Position numbers and translations under genes: made by a program. From Pelagibius sp040217155 (GTDB lineage Bacteria > Pseudomonadota > Alphaproteobacteria > Kiloniellales > Kiloniellaceae): a stretch of DNA of 64,000 bases. This document shows, piece by piece, positions 53,538 to 62,319 of this stretch (positions are counted from its first letter, which is position 1; each line of letters starts with the position of its first letter). The notes below the pieces were generated by a model. That model ran no database searches. It saw only the letters and a list, made by a program, of their open reading frames with translations, and had not been told where the DNA came from. The stretch spans positions 1 to 64,000 of the forward strand of contig JAVJNS010000014.1 in the NCBI GenBank assembly GCA_040217155.1, in the 5' to 3' direction.

Positions 53538-53996
53538 TCAATCGCGGTGGTAGGGGTGGCCGGCGAGGATGCTCTCGGCGCGAAACAGCTGTTCGGCCAG
53601 CAGCCCGCGAACCAACATATGGGGCCACGTCAGGCGGCCCAAGGAGAGAATGACGTCCGCGGCCTTGCGGGCGGCCTGGGTCAGGCCACCGGCGCCGCCG
53701 ATGAGAAAGGCCAGGTCCTGAGTGCCGCCATCCTGCCAGCGCCCCAGCAAAGCCGCGAAGTCTCGGCTGGTCAGGAGTTTGCCGCCCTCGTCCAGCGCAA
53801 TGACCCTGGCGCCGCGCGGCACTGTCGCCAACAGCAGTTCTCCCTCCTGTTCTTTCAATGCTTCGGGAGGCAGGGGGCGGCGTTCCTCGACTTCTTTCAG
53901 CGTGATCTGCCAACGCAGTCGCGCGGCATAGAGTTCGTAAAGCTCCTTCGTGGCGCCGGCCTTGCTCCTGCCGACGGCCGCCAGCGTGATTCGCAT
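53538..53996 (-). CDS. rlmH: 23S rRNA (pseudouridine-1915-N3)-methyltransferase RlmH
   Basis: 152 aa from the ATG at 53996 (MRITLAAVGRSKAG); an upstream in-frame ATG adds four residues. SPOUT-fold motifs LAFLIGGAGGL and SLGRLTWPHMLVRGLLAEQLFRA are complete, and it ends GHPYHRD. It methylates pseudouridine 1915 of 23S rRNA. In a typical rsfS-rlmH-gpmI order. Confidence 0.93.
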   Translation of the reverse strand: MRITLAAVGRSKAGATKELYELYAARLRWQITLKEVEERRPLPPEALKEQEGELLLATVPRGARVIALDEGGKLLTSRDFAALLGRWQDGGTQDLAFLIGGAGGLTQAARKAADVILSLGRLTWPHMLVRGLLAEQLFRAESILAGHPYHRD

Positions 53997-54089
53997 GTCA
54001 CCACCCAAGCTTCACTGCCCCCTGCCAGCACCAAGTCAGGCAATGAGGGCGCGCCAACTTACTATGGAGCCGTCAAATGGAGACGCCCG

Positions 54090-54434
54090 TCAGGTGACGG
54101 GCGCCTTCAGCTCCGATTCCGCTTCGGCCGGAACCAGGTTCACACCCCACATTTTCTCGAGGTTGTAGAACGTCCGTACTTCCGGCCGGAACAGGTGGAT
54201 GATCACGTCCCCGCCATCGATCAGCACCCAGTCGCAGCGCCCCAGGCCCTCGGCAGCGACGCCGCGGAGGCCTTCGGCTTTCAGCTTCTCACGCAGATGT
54301 TCGGCCATGGCACCGACCTGCCGCGAAGAGCTGCCGGAAGCGATGACCATGAAATCTGCGATGCTGGATTTGTCGGCGAGTTCGATGACGACGATGTCGT
54401 CCGCCTTGTCGTCTTCCAGAGACGACTGAACCAC
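54090..54434 (-). CDS. rsfS: Ribosomal silencing factor RsfS
   Basis: 114 aa from GTG 54434. DDIVVIELADKSSIADFMVIASG, SSSRQVGAMAEHL, CDWVLIDGGDVIIHLF and FYNLEKMWG are all conserved. Compared with the family this start lacks about eight residues of the first helix, and the frame remains open and protein-like upstream (RHLLSVVQSSLEDD) without an ATG. Either the GTG start is right or a rare codon is used. A perfect CGCCCGTC/GACGGGCG hairpin overlaps the stop (54084-54103). RsfS binds L14 and blocks 50S-30S joining under starvation. Confidence 0.88.
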   Translation of the reverse strand: MVQSSLEDDKADDIVVIELADKSSIADFMVIASGSSSRQVGAMAEHLREKLKAEGLRGVAAEGLGRCDWVLIDGGDVIIHLFRPEVRTFYNLEKMWGVNLVPAEAESELKAPVT

Positions 54435-54533
54435 GGAAAGCAGGTGCCGGCTATGGGCGAGGGCATCCTGCTGGTCGGCCCGGGGGGCCTTGGTCTCTTG
54501 CAGTATGACGCAATGTCTCCTGTCAATTGTTGC

Positions 54534-55202
54534 CTAGGGCTGGTCGCTCGCCAGATTTTCCTGCAATGGCTCGCGGCCCCGGATATCGGTCGCGGATTGG
54601 GGGTTCAAACGGCAATGCACGAACACCCAAGCCGGCGGCCCAGTCTCTGCCAAGCTACGCGCTGAAGTCTCTTTTAGACGATGCCGGGCAAAAACGCGCG
54701 CTGCCTTACCTGATAGCGCCCTTAAAGCATAGGAGGGGCGGTCGAAAACCGCAACGGGTAGGGTATTAAAGATTTGTTGCCAGCACTGCCATTCATTAAC
54801 TTGAATCAAGTTATCTGCGCCCATCAGCCAGACGAAGCGAACTTGCGGCAGCAAGCGGCAGAGCGCCCGCAGGGTATCGGCGGTATAGGCACTGCCGAGC
54901 CGCGTCTCCAGGCCGGTAACCAAAATCCTTGGGTCGTCGGCGGCCGCCCGGGCCCTGGCGATGCGCTGGGCCAGAGGCGCCATCTCCTCGGCGGACTTCA
55001 GGGGATTCTGCGGCGAGACCAACCACCACACCCGGTCGAGGCCGAGGCGCGCCAACGCCGCGCGGGAAATCTCCCGATGGCCGCCATGCGCCGGGTTGAA
55101 GGAGCCGCCGAGCAGGCCGACGCGCGCGCCCGGCGGTGGAAGGCAGCCCTCGAGCGCGGCGGCGAACTCAGCCGGAGTCAGGTAGGGCAGGCGGGAAGAC
55201 AT
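54534..55202 (-). CDS. nadD: Nicotinate-nucleotide adenylyltransferase
   Basis: 222 aa. VGLLGGSFNPAHGGHREIS has the nucleotidyltransferase motif GGSFNPxHxGH. DRVWWLVSPQNPLKS, TADTLRALCRLLPQVRFVWLMGADNL and the C-terminal SARSLAETGPPAWVF fit NadD. It adenylylates nicotinate mononucleotide in NAD synthesis. The short gap to rsfS (about 100 bp) suggests one operon nadD-rsfS-rlmH-gpmI. Confidence 0.93.
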   Translation of the reverse strand: MSSRLPYLTPAEFAAALEGCLPPPGARVGLLGGSFNPAHGGHREISRAALARLGLDRVWWLVSPQNPLKSAEEMAPLAQRIARARAAADDPRILVTGLETRLGSAYTADTLRALCRLLPQVRFVWLMGADNLIQVNEWQCWQQIFNTLPVAVFDRPSYALRALSGKAARVFARHRLKETSARSLAETGPPAWVFVHCRLNPQSATDIRGREPLQENLASDQP

Positions 55203-55272
55203 AGACTGATCAAATTGCTAACGGCAAACGGAACCCAGGGATCAGAAACCAGGGGCGGCGGCGAAACAAGCT

Positions 55273-56268
55273 CTAAGCGGCGCTGCTGCGCGGCAGGCGG
55301 CCTTCTTCTACCGCGTGGCACGACACCGTGCTGCCCTGGGAAGCCAGCATCGACGGCGCTTCGCTGCGGCAGCGCTCATTGGCAAAGGGGCAGCGCGGGT
55401 GGAAAGTACAGCCGCTGGGTGGGTCGAGAGGTGATGGCAGTTCGCCGGTGAGTTTGATGCGTTGTCGCTTCTGCGTCGGATCGGCCTTAGGCGTCGCCGA
55501 TAGCAGGGCTTGAGTGTAAGGGTGCTGCGGATTGGCGAAGACGGCATCGCGCGGCCCCTGCTCCACCGGATGGCCGAGATACATGACGATCACATCATCG
55601 GCGATGTGGCGAACTACGCTGAGGTCGTGGGAGATGAACAGGTAGGCGAGGTTGAACTCCTGCTGCAGATCGGCCAGCAGGTTCAGCACCTGAGCCTGAA
55701 TCGAGACGTCCAGGGCTGACACGGGCTCATCGAGCACCACCACGTCGGGGTTCAGCATCAGGGCGCGGGCGATGGCGATGCGCTGGCGCTGTCCGCCGGA
55801 GAACATGTGCGGGTAGCGCTCATAGTGCTCGGGCCTGAGGCCGACGCGGGCCATCATGGACTCTGCCGTCTGGCGGCGCTGTTCCGCCGACATCTTGCGA
55901 TTGATCAGCAGGGGCTCTTCCAGAATGGTGCCGACCTTCTGGCGCGGATTGAGTGAACCGTAGGGGTCTTGGAAAACGATCTGCACGGACTGGCGCAGCT
56001 TCCGAAGCGTCTCGCCCTTGGCGGCGGTGACATCGGCGGTGCCGAGCGAGAGCTGCCCTGAGGTCGGTTGCTCGATCAAGGTGACCAGCCGCGCCAGGGT
56101 CGACTTGCCGCAGCCGGATTCGCCGACCACCGCCAGGGTCTTGCCGGCGGTCAGCGTGAAGCTGATGCCGTCCAGGGCCTTCACGGTCGCCGAGCGCGCG
56201 AAGAGCCCGCCGCCCACCAGGTAGTGGCGGGTCAGATCACGGGCTTCAAGAACTCGCTGGCCGCTCAT
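55273..56268 (-). CDS. dppF: Peptide ABC transporter ATP-binding protein (DppF-type)
   Basis: 331 aa from ATG 56268, which overlaps the dppD stop by 4 bp (ATGA); a longer frame is rejected. Walker A VVGESGCGKSTLARL, Q-loop VFQDPYGSLNPR, signature MFSGGQRQRIAIARAL, Walker B VVVLDEPVSALD. C-terminal Cys-rich motif CTFHPRCPFANERC is typical of Opp/Dpp ATPases. Last gene of the transporter operon. Confidence 0.88.
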   Translation of the reverse strand: MSGQRVLEARDLTRHYLVGGGLFARSATVKALDGISFTLTAGKTLAVVGESGCGKSTLARLVTLIEQPTSGQLSLGTADVTAAKGETLRKLRQSVQIVFQDPYGSLNPRQKVGTILEEPLLINRKMSAEQRRQTAESMMARVGLRPEHYERYPHMFSGGQRQRIAIARALMLNPDVVVLDEPVSALDVSIQAQVLNLLADLQQEFNLAYLFISHDLSVVRHIADDVIVMYLGHPVEQGPRDAVFANPQHPYTQALLSATPKADPTQKRQRIKLTGELPSPLDPPSGCTFHPRCPFANERCRSEAPSMLASQGSTVSCHAVEEGRLPRSSAA

Positions 56269-57254
56269 ACCTTCTCTCCCGCAGCCTCCGGATGTCCCTG
56301 CGGCACGCCCTTGTTCAGAGGATAGTGGCACAGCACGCCCTCGCCGGAGGGCGGCGCTTCGGTGCGGCAAAGCTCGGTGGAAAAGCGGCAGCGCGGGTGG
56401 AACAGGCAGCCGTCCGGCCGGTCGAACTGGCCGGGCACCACACCGGGAATTGACGGCAGGCGCTTGCTGGTCGCGCGCTCCGGCAGGGCGGAGAGCAGGG
56501 CGGCGGTATAGGGGTGGCGGGGGTCGCTGAACAAGCCCTCGACCGTCTGCTTCTCGACCTGCTGGCCGGCGTACTGCACGACCACGCGCTGGGCGGTCTC
56601 GGCCACGACGCCCATGTCGTGGGTGATCAGCACCAGGGCCATGCCGCGTTCCTGCTGCAGTTCGATCAGCAGTTCCAGGATCTGCGCCTGGATGGTGACG
56701 TCGAGAGCGGTGGTTGGCTCGTCGGCGATCAGCAGGCGCGGGTTGCAGGCGATGGCGATGGCGATCATCACGCGCTGGTTCATGCCGCCCGACATCTGAT
56801 GCGGAAAGGCCGAGAGGCGCGTGTCCGGCGCCGGAATGCCGACCAGATCGAGCAGTTCGACGGCGCGGCGGCGATGTTCGGCCCGCGAACCGCCGAGATG
56901 AGTGTTCAGGGACTCGGTGATCTGGAAGCCGACGGTAAAGCAGGGATTCAGCGACGTCATCGGCTCCTGAAAAATCATCGCCATGTCCTTGCCGATAATC
57001 TGGCGCCTCTCCTTGGCGGAGAGGGTAAGCAGGTCGCGGCCGTCAAATACAAGACGATCCGCGGTAACCTTGGCGGTCCAGGGCAGCAGGCCCATGAGCG
57101 CCAGCATGGAGACCGACTTGCCGGAACCGGACTCGCCGACGATGGCGACCAGGTCGCCCTCGCTGACATCGAGATCCACCGAGTCGACGGCGCGGAACAG
57201 ACCGTGCGCGGTCTGGAAATCGACCGAGAGGTTGCGGATCTCGAGCAGGCTCAT
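56265..57254 (-). CDS. dppD: Peptide ABC transporter ATP-binding protein (DppD-type)
   Basis: 329 aa. Walker A IVGESGSGKSVSMLALMG, signature QMSGGMNQRVMIAIAIA, Walker B LLIADEPTTALD, and the C-terminal CLFHPRCRFSTELC. It starts with ATGA overlap on dppC and ends with ATGA overlap on dppF, so the three are translationally coupled. Pairs with dppF as the heteromeric ATPase. Confidence 0.88.
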   Translation of the reverse strand: MSLLEIRNLSVDFQTAHGLFRAVDSVDLDVSEGDLVAIVGESGSGKSVSMLALMGLLPWTAKVTADRLVFDGRDLLTLSAKERRQIIGKDMAMIFQEPMTSLNPCFTVGFQITESLNTHLGGSRAEHRRRAVELLDLVGIPAPDTRLSAFPHQMSGGMNQRVMIAIAIACNPRLLIADEPTTALDVTIQAQILELLIELQQERGMALVLITHDMGVVAETAQRVVVQYAGQQVEKQTVEGLFSDPRHPYTAALLSALPERATSKRLPSIPGVVPGQFDRPDGCLFHPRCRFSTELCRTEAPPSGEGVLCHYPLNKGVPQGHPEAAGEKV

Positions 57255-58165
57255 GAGCGCTTCATCTTCGGATCGAGGGCGTCACGCAGGCCGTCGCCGA
57301 ACAGGTTGATGGCCAGCACTGTCACTAGAATTGCGAGGCCGGGGAAGGTTACGACCCACCAGGCACGCGTGATGAACTCGCGCGAGTCGGCCAGCATGGC
57401 GCCCCACTCCGGCGTTGGCGGCTGGGCGCCCTGGCCGAGAAAACCGAGGGCTGCGGCATCGAGGATCGCGGTGGAGAAACTGAGTGTCGCCTGGACGATC
57501 AGCGGCGCCATGCAGTTCGGCAGCACGGTGACGAACATGAGCCGCGGCAGTCTGGCGCCGGCAACCCGCGCGGAGGTGACGTAGTCACGGGTGCTTTCCG
57601 AGATGACCGAGGCGCGGGTCAGGCGCACGAAGTGCGGCAGCACGACGACGGCAACGGCGATCATGGCGTTGGTCAGGCTGGGCCCCAGCAGGGTGACCAG
57701 CACCAGAGCCAGCAGGATTGATGGGAAGGCTAGAATTATGTCCATGGCCCGCATGATCAGGGTCTCGACGATTCCGCGAAAGAAGCCGGCGACAAGACCC
57801 AAGGTGATGCCGGCGCTGAAGGCTATGGTGATGACGATCGAACCGACGTAAAGCGAATAGCGAGCGCCGTGAATGAGACGGGAGAGCATGTCGCGGCCGA
57901 CGGCGTCGGTGCCGAGCGCAAACTCCCAGCTACCACCCTCCATCCAGACTGGCGGCTTGAGGAAGTGGTCGCGGTACTGCTCGATCGGCGAATGCGGCGA
58001 TACCACATCGGCGAAGATCGCGAGGAGGACCAGAATCACGACGATACCGAGGCCTGCGACGGCGCCGTTGTTTTCCGAGAAATAGTGCCAGAACTCGCGC
58101 AGGCGCTCGGCGCGGAGGTTGCGCTGGGAGGCAGACGTTTCGACAGCTTGTTCGCTGCTGGCCAT
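57251..58165 (-). CDS. dppC: Peptide ABC transporter permease (DppC-type)
   Basis: 304 aa. About six membrane helices, with the N-terminal OppC-like segment REFWHYFSENNGAVAGLGIVVI. The loop RTPS-type EAA motif is RVAGARLPRLMFVTVLPN, and the end is VLAINLFGDGLRDALDPKMKR. It forms the pore with DppB. Spaced 10 bp from dppB and overlapping dppD. Confidence 0.88.
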   Translation of the reverse strand: MASSEQAVETSASQRNLRAERLREFWHYFSENNGAVAGLGIVVILVLLAIFADVVSPHSPIEQYRDHFLKPPVWMEGGSWEFALGTDAVGRDMLSRLIHGARYSLYVGSIVITIAFSAGITLGLVAGFFRGIVETLIMRAMDIILAFPSILLALVLVTLLGPSLTNAMIAVAVVVLPHFVRLTRASVISESTRDYVTSARVAGARLPRLMFVTVLPNCMAPLIVQATLSFSTAILDAAALGFLGQGAQPPTPEWGAMLADSREFITRAWWVVTFPGLAILVTVLAINLFGDGLRDALDPKMKRS

Positions 58166-58175
58166 CGATCCCCTC

Positions 58176-59186
58176 CTAGCGCCGGTGCCGGATGCGCGGA
58201 TTGATAAGGCCGTAGAGCAGATCGACCGTCAGATTCACGATCATTACGATGGCCGCGATGAGCAGCAAACCGCCTTGCACGGAGGGATAATCGCGGCGCG
58301 AAATGGAATCGACCATCCACTTGCCGATGCCCGGCCAGGCGAAGATGGTTTCCGTGAGGATCGCCCCGGCCAGCAGCACCCCGACGGAGAGCCCGATAAC
58401 GGTGATGACGGGGATCAGCGCGTTGCGCAGGGCGTGCAGTCCGACGATGCGCCAGGCAGGCAAGCCCTTGGCGCGCGCCGTGCGCACGTAGTCCTCACCC
58501 AGCACTTCCAGCATGGCCGAGCGGGTCTGCCGCGCGATCACGGCCAGCGGGATGGTCCCCAGCGCGATGGTCGGCAGGATGAGATGGCGCAGTGCCGAGG
58601 TGAAGGCGCCCTTCTCCCCCGACAGCAGGCTGTCGATCAGCATGAAGCCGGTCGGCTGGTCGAAGAAGTAGAGAATGTCGAGGCGTCCGGAGACGGGTGT
58701 CCAGCCAAGGTTGGTCGAGAAGACGATGATGAGAATAAGAGCCCACCAGAAAATCGGCATGGAATAGCCGGTGAGCGCCACACCCATGAGCGTATGGTCG
58801 AACCAGGAGCCGCGCTTGACCGCGGCGATGACGCCGGCGGGCAGGCCGAGGACTAGGGCGAAGATGATGGCACAGAACGAAAGTTCCAGGGTCGCCGGGA
58901 AGAGGGTGAAGAATTCCTCTAGCACCGGCTGCTTGGTGACCACCGACTTGCCGAGGTCGCCCTGCAGGACGTCGGCGATGTAGTAGAGGTATTGCTCCCA
59001 CGCCGGCTTGTCGAAACCGAACTGCACCATGAGCTCGGCATGGCGTTCCGGTGTGACGCCGCGCTCGCCGGCCAGCAGCGTGACCGGGTCGCCCGGCAGC
59101 AAGCGGATGAAAGCGAAAGACAGGATCGTGATCCCGAAGAAGGTCGGAACCAAGTAGACCAGTCTATTAAGGATGAAGCGGAACAT
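58176..59186 (-). CDS. dppB: Peptide ABC transporter permease (DppB-type)
   Basis: 336 aa. MFRFILNRLVYLVPTFFGIT followed by ILSFAFIRLLPGDPVTLLAG is the standard DppB N-terminus. The EAA loop is YVRTARAKGLPAWRIVGLHALRNALIP. Six to seven membrane helices. It follows dppA but is preceded by a strong hairpin, so dppB-F are likely expressed at a lower level than dppA. Confidence 0.88.
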   Translation of the reverse strand: MFRFILNRLVYLVPTFFGITILSFAFIRLLPGDPVTLLAGERGVTPERHAELMVQFGFDKPAWEQYLYYIADVLQGDLGKSVVTKQPVLEEFFTLFPATLELSFCAIIFALVLGLPAGVIAAVKRGSWFDHTLMGVALTGYSMPIFWWALILIIVFSTNLGWTPVSGRLDILYFFDQPTGFMLIDSLLSGEKGAFTSALRHLILPTIALGTIPLAVIARQTRSAMLEVLGEDYVRTARAKGLPAWRIVGLHALRNALIPVITVIGLSVGVLLAGAILTETIFAWPGIGKWMVDSISRRDYPSVQGGLLLIAAIVMIVNLTVDLLYGLINPRIRHRR

Positions 59187-59211
59187 GCAGTTCCAAGCTT
59201 AGTGCAAAAGC

Positions 59212-59247
59212 AAGAACGGGAGGAGGTTTTTAACTCCTCCCGTTCTT
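59212..59247 (-). terminator. Strong hairpin between dppA and dppB
   Basis: A perfect 14-bp stem AAGAACGGGAGGAG / CTCCTCCCGTTCTT with an 8-nt A/T-rich loop lies 18 bases after the dppA stop. In the dppA direction it is followed by GCTTTTGC, only a short T-run. It may be a partial terminator or an RNA-stabilising hairpin that raises dppA mRNA above dppB-F, as is usual for binding-protein genes. Confidence 0.7.
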
Positions 59248-59264
59248 CTCGGCCTGGCGTCGAT

Positions 59265-60857
59265 TTATTCCTCGATATCCACGCCGTAGAAGACGTGGCC
59301 GCCGAAGGGATCGATCTTGAAGTTCTTCACTTCTTTACGCACTGGCTTGAACACCACGGAGTGCGCGATGGTCGCCCAGGGCGCCTGCTCCTTAAAGACG
59401 ATCTGGGCCTCCTTGTAGAGGTCGGACCGCTTGTCGTGGTCGCTGACGGTTTTGGCCTGCTGGATCAGATCCTCGAAAGGCTGGTAGCACCACTGTGCGC
59501 GGTTGGAGCCGCCGACACCGTCACAGCCGAGCAGCACGGCCAGGAAGTTGTCCGGATCGCCGTTGTCGCCGGTCCAGCCGAGCAGCACGGCACCGTCGCG
59601 GTCCTTGCTCTTGGACCGCTCCAGGTACTCGCCCCACTCGTAGCTGACGATTTCGGCCTCGACGCCGACCTTTGCCCAGTCGGCCTGGATTAGCTCGGCC
59701 ATGCGGCGGGCGTTGGGATTGTAGGGCCGCTGCACCGGCATCGCCCAGATCTTGGTCTTGAGGTTGGTGACGCCGGCATCCTTGAGCAATGCCTTTGCGT
59801 TATCCGGATTGTAGGCGTCGTCAACGGTCGTCTCGTTGTAAGACCAGATGGTCGGCGGGATCGGATTCTTGGCGACCTTGCCGGCTCCCTGGAAGACGCC
59901 GTCGATGATGGCCTGCTTGTTGATCGCCATGTTCAGCGCCTTGCGCACGGCGGGATTGTCAAAGGGCGGCTTCAGGGCGTTGTAGGCGAGGTAGCCGACG
60001 TTGAGGCCTTCCTGCTGCATCAGGTTGATGGCCGGATCTTTCGACATGGCTTCCAGGTCGGCCGGGTTCGGATACGGCATGATCTGGCATTCGTTCGCTT
60101 TCAGTTTCTGATAGCGCACACTGGCATCCGGTGTGATGGCGAAGATCAGATTGTCGATGGCCGCCTTGCCCCTCCAGTAGTCCGGGTGGGCCTTGAAGCG
60201 GATCACCGCGTCTTTCTGGTAAGCCACGACCTGGAAAGGACCGGTGCCGACCGGCTCCAGATCGACCGTCTCCGGCGTGCCGGCAGCCAGCATCTTGTCG
60301 GCGTACTCGGCCGAGAGGATGGAGGCGAAGTCCATCGCCAGGTTGGCGATCATCGGCGCCTCGGGGCGGTTCAGGACGAACTTCACGGTCATGTCGTCGA
60401 CCTTGACGATGTCCTTGATCAGGTCGGGCATCGACATGCCGTTGAAGTACTCGTAGGATCCGCCGGATACACCATGGTAGGGGTGATTCTTGTCCCACTG
60501 GCGGGCGAAGGAATAGACCACGTCATCGGCGTTGAAATCGCGGCTCGGCGTGAATTTCTCGGTGGTTTGGAACTTGACGCCTCTGCGCAGATGGAAGGTG
60601 TATTCCAGGCCGTCGTCGGAGACGTCCCAGGACTCGGCCAGACCGGGCTCGATGCTGGTGGTGCCGGTGGTGAACTCGACCAGCTTGTTGAAAACCTGAC
60701 GCGAGGAGGCGTCGAAGGTGGTGCCGGCGGTATACAGCGAAGGGTTGAAGCCCTCCGGGCTGCCTTCCGAGCAGAAAACCAGGGTCTTCGCCTCGGCGGC
60801 GGATACGCTGGCGGCCAGAATCAGGCCGAGCGCTGTCATACTGAATGTCTTATGCAT
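59265..60857 (-). CDS. dppA: Periplasmic peptide-binding protein (DppA-type)
   Basis: 530 aa. Signal peptide MHKTFSMTALGLILAASVSAA with cleavage near AEAKTLVF. SBP family 5 features: LVFCSEGSPEGFNPSLYTAG, FDASSRQVFNKLVEF, DWRGKA-like lobe segments PDYWRGKAAIDNL, LNMAINKQAIIDGV. It captures di- or oligopeptides and delivers them to DppBCDF. First gene of the operon. Confidence 0.9.
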   Translation of the reverse strand: MHKTFSMTALGLILAASVSAAEAKTLVFCSEGSPEGFNPSLYTAGTTFDASSRQVFNKLVEFTTGTTSIEPGLAESWDVSDDGLEYTFHLRRGVKFQTTEKFTPSRDFNADDVVYSFARQWDKNHPYHGVSGGSYEYFNGMSMPDLIKDIVKVDDMTVKFVLNRPEAPMIANLAMDFASILSAEYADKMLAAGTPETVDLEPVGTGPFQVVAYQKDAVIRFKAHPDYWRGKAAIDNLIFAITPDASVRYQKLKANECQIMPYPNPADLEAMSKDPAINLMQQEGLNVGYLAYNALKPPFDNPAVRKALNMAINKQAIIDGVFQGAGKVAKNPIPPTIWSYNETTVDDAYNPDNAKALLKDAGVTNLKTKIWAMPVQRPYNPNARRMAELIQADWAKVGVEAEIVSYEWGEYLERSKSKDRDGAVLLGWTGDNGDPDNFLAVLLGCDGVGGSNRAQWCYQPFEDLIQQAKTVSDHDKRSDLYKEAQIVFKEQAPWATIAHSVVFKPVRKEVKNFKIDPFGGHVFYGVDIEE

Positions 60858-60910
60858 TAGTCAGTCTCCCTGCAGAAGCCTTGAATGACTTGCTGTCTTT
60901 AGTTGCGGCT

Positions 60911-60930
60911 AGAGCGCAATATCGCGCTTT
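60911..60930. promoter_or_regulatory. Imperfect palindrome upstream of dppA
   Basis: AGAGCGCAATATCGCGCTTT contains AGCGC ... GCGCT around AATATC. It is about 55-75 bp upstream of the dppA ATG, where an operator would sit. TTGCAA on the minus strand just upstream could be a -35 box. TA precedes GAGCGC, so it may also be a trace of a MITE end. Low confidence in either reading. Confidence 0.3.
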
Positions 60931-61021
60931 AACTGGTATTTGCAAGCTACCTAGCGCGCAATTCGCATGTCAATGAACAAACCCCTCGAAACCCGGGGAA
61001 CTTGGCGCGGCGGCGAGAAAT

Positions 61022-62305
61022 CTAAGGCCTGGTCTGGCCCTGACCATGCAGCTTGTACTTGTAGCTGGTTAGTTGCTCCGCCCCGACCGGGCCGCGCGCG
61101 TGCATCTTCCCGGTGGAAATGCCGATCTCGGCGCCCATGCCGAATTCACCCCCATCGGCAAACTGGGTCGAGGCGTTGTGCATCACAATGCCGGCATCGA
61201 CTTCGTTCATGAAACGCGCTGCCGCGGCCTCGTTCGAGGTGACGATGGCCTCTGTGTGGTGGGATCCGTAGCGGTTGATATGGGCGATGGCCTCATCGAT
61301 GTCCGCCACCACTTTCACGGCAATGATCGGCGCCAGGTACTCCGTCGCCCAGTCTTCCGGCGTCGCCGCCTCGGCTTCGGGCATCGCGCGACGCACGATC
61401 TCGTCGCCCCGGATGGCGCAGTCGGCCTCCGCGAGCGCCTGCAACAGGGCGGGGAGCAGCGTTTCCGCCAGCGCGGCGTCGACCAGCAGGGTCTCTGTCG
61501 CCCCGCAGATTCCGGTGCGCCGCATCTTGGCGTTGACCACGACTTTCAAAGCCATGGCCGGATCGGCGGCTTCATGCACATAGGTATGCACCATGCCGTC
61601 GAGGTGTGAGAACACGGGGATCCGGCTTTCGCGCTGGACACGCTCGATGAGGCCACGCCCGCCGCGCGGCACGATGACGTCGACGAAGTCGGTCATGGTC
61701 AGCAGAATGCCGACGGCGGCGCGATCCGTCGTCGGCAGGCGCTGGATCGCCGCCCCCGGCAAGCCGGCGGCCGCAAGCCCCGCCTGCAGACAGTCGAGAA
61801 TGGCGCCGGCGGAGGCAAAGCTCTCGGAGCCGCCGCGCAGGATGGCGGCGTTGCCCGATTTCAAGCACAGCGCGCCGGCGTCGGCGGTGACGTTGGGGCG
61901 GCTCTCGTAGATGATGCCGATGACGCCCAGAGGCACCGAAACGCGAGCGATCTTCAGGCCGTTGGGGCGATCCCATTCGGCCAGGGTGCGGCCCACGGGA
62001 TCGGGCAGAGCGGCAATGTCTTCCAGGCCTTTGGCCATGGCCTCGATGCGCTCCGGTGTCAGCGCTAGGCGATCGAGCAGCGCCGCGGTCAGGCCCTTGG
62101 CCCGCGCCGCGGCCATGTCCTTGGCATTGGCCGCGGCAATGGTTTCGGCCTGCGCCCGGATAGCTTGGGCGGCGGCTTCGAGTGCCCGGGTTTTCACCTC
62201 GGGCTCCGCCAGCGCCAGTTTGGCGGCGGCGTCACGGGCCGCCTGGCCGAGGGCCGTCATCTCGCTTTGCAGGTCGTCCTGCTTCAGAGCAGCATCCGCG
62301 GGCAT
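61022..62305 (-). CDS. proA: Glutamate-5-semialdehyde dehydrogenase (gamma-glutamyl phosphate reductase)
   Basis: 427 aa. Aldehyde dehydrogenase fold with PLGVIGIIYESRPNVTADAGA and MRRTGICGATETLLVD with the catalytic Cys; IVMHNASTQFADGGEFGMGAEIGISTG follows. Second step of proline synthesis. Spaced 14 bp after proB. Confidence 0.94.
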   Translation of the reverse strand: MPADAALKQDDLQSEMTALGQAARDAAAKLALAEPEVKTRALEAAAQAIRAQAETIAAANAKDMAAARAKGLTAALLDRLALTPERIEAMAKGLEDIAALPDPVGRTLAEWDRPNGLKIARVSVPLGVIGIIYESRPNVTADAGALCLKSGNAAILRGGSESFASAGAILDCLQAGLAAAGLPGAAIQRLPTTDRAAVGILLTMTDFVDVIVPRGGRGLIERVQRESRIPVFSHLDGMVHTYVHEAADPAMALKVVVNAKMRRTGICGATETLLVDAALAETLLPALLQALAEADCAIRGDEIVRRAMPEAEAATPEDWATEYLAPIIAVKVVADIDEAIAHINRYGSHHTEAIVTSNEAAAARFMNEVDAGIVMHNASTQFADGGEFGMGAEIGISTGKMHARGPVGAEQLTSYKYKLHGQGQTRP

Positions 62306-62319
62306 TGTTCGCTCTTTCC

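Noticed and set aside
60967..61212. 81-codon plus-strand frame before proA
   Set aside because: It overlaps the end of proA in antisense, has no ribosome site and no family resemblance.
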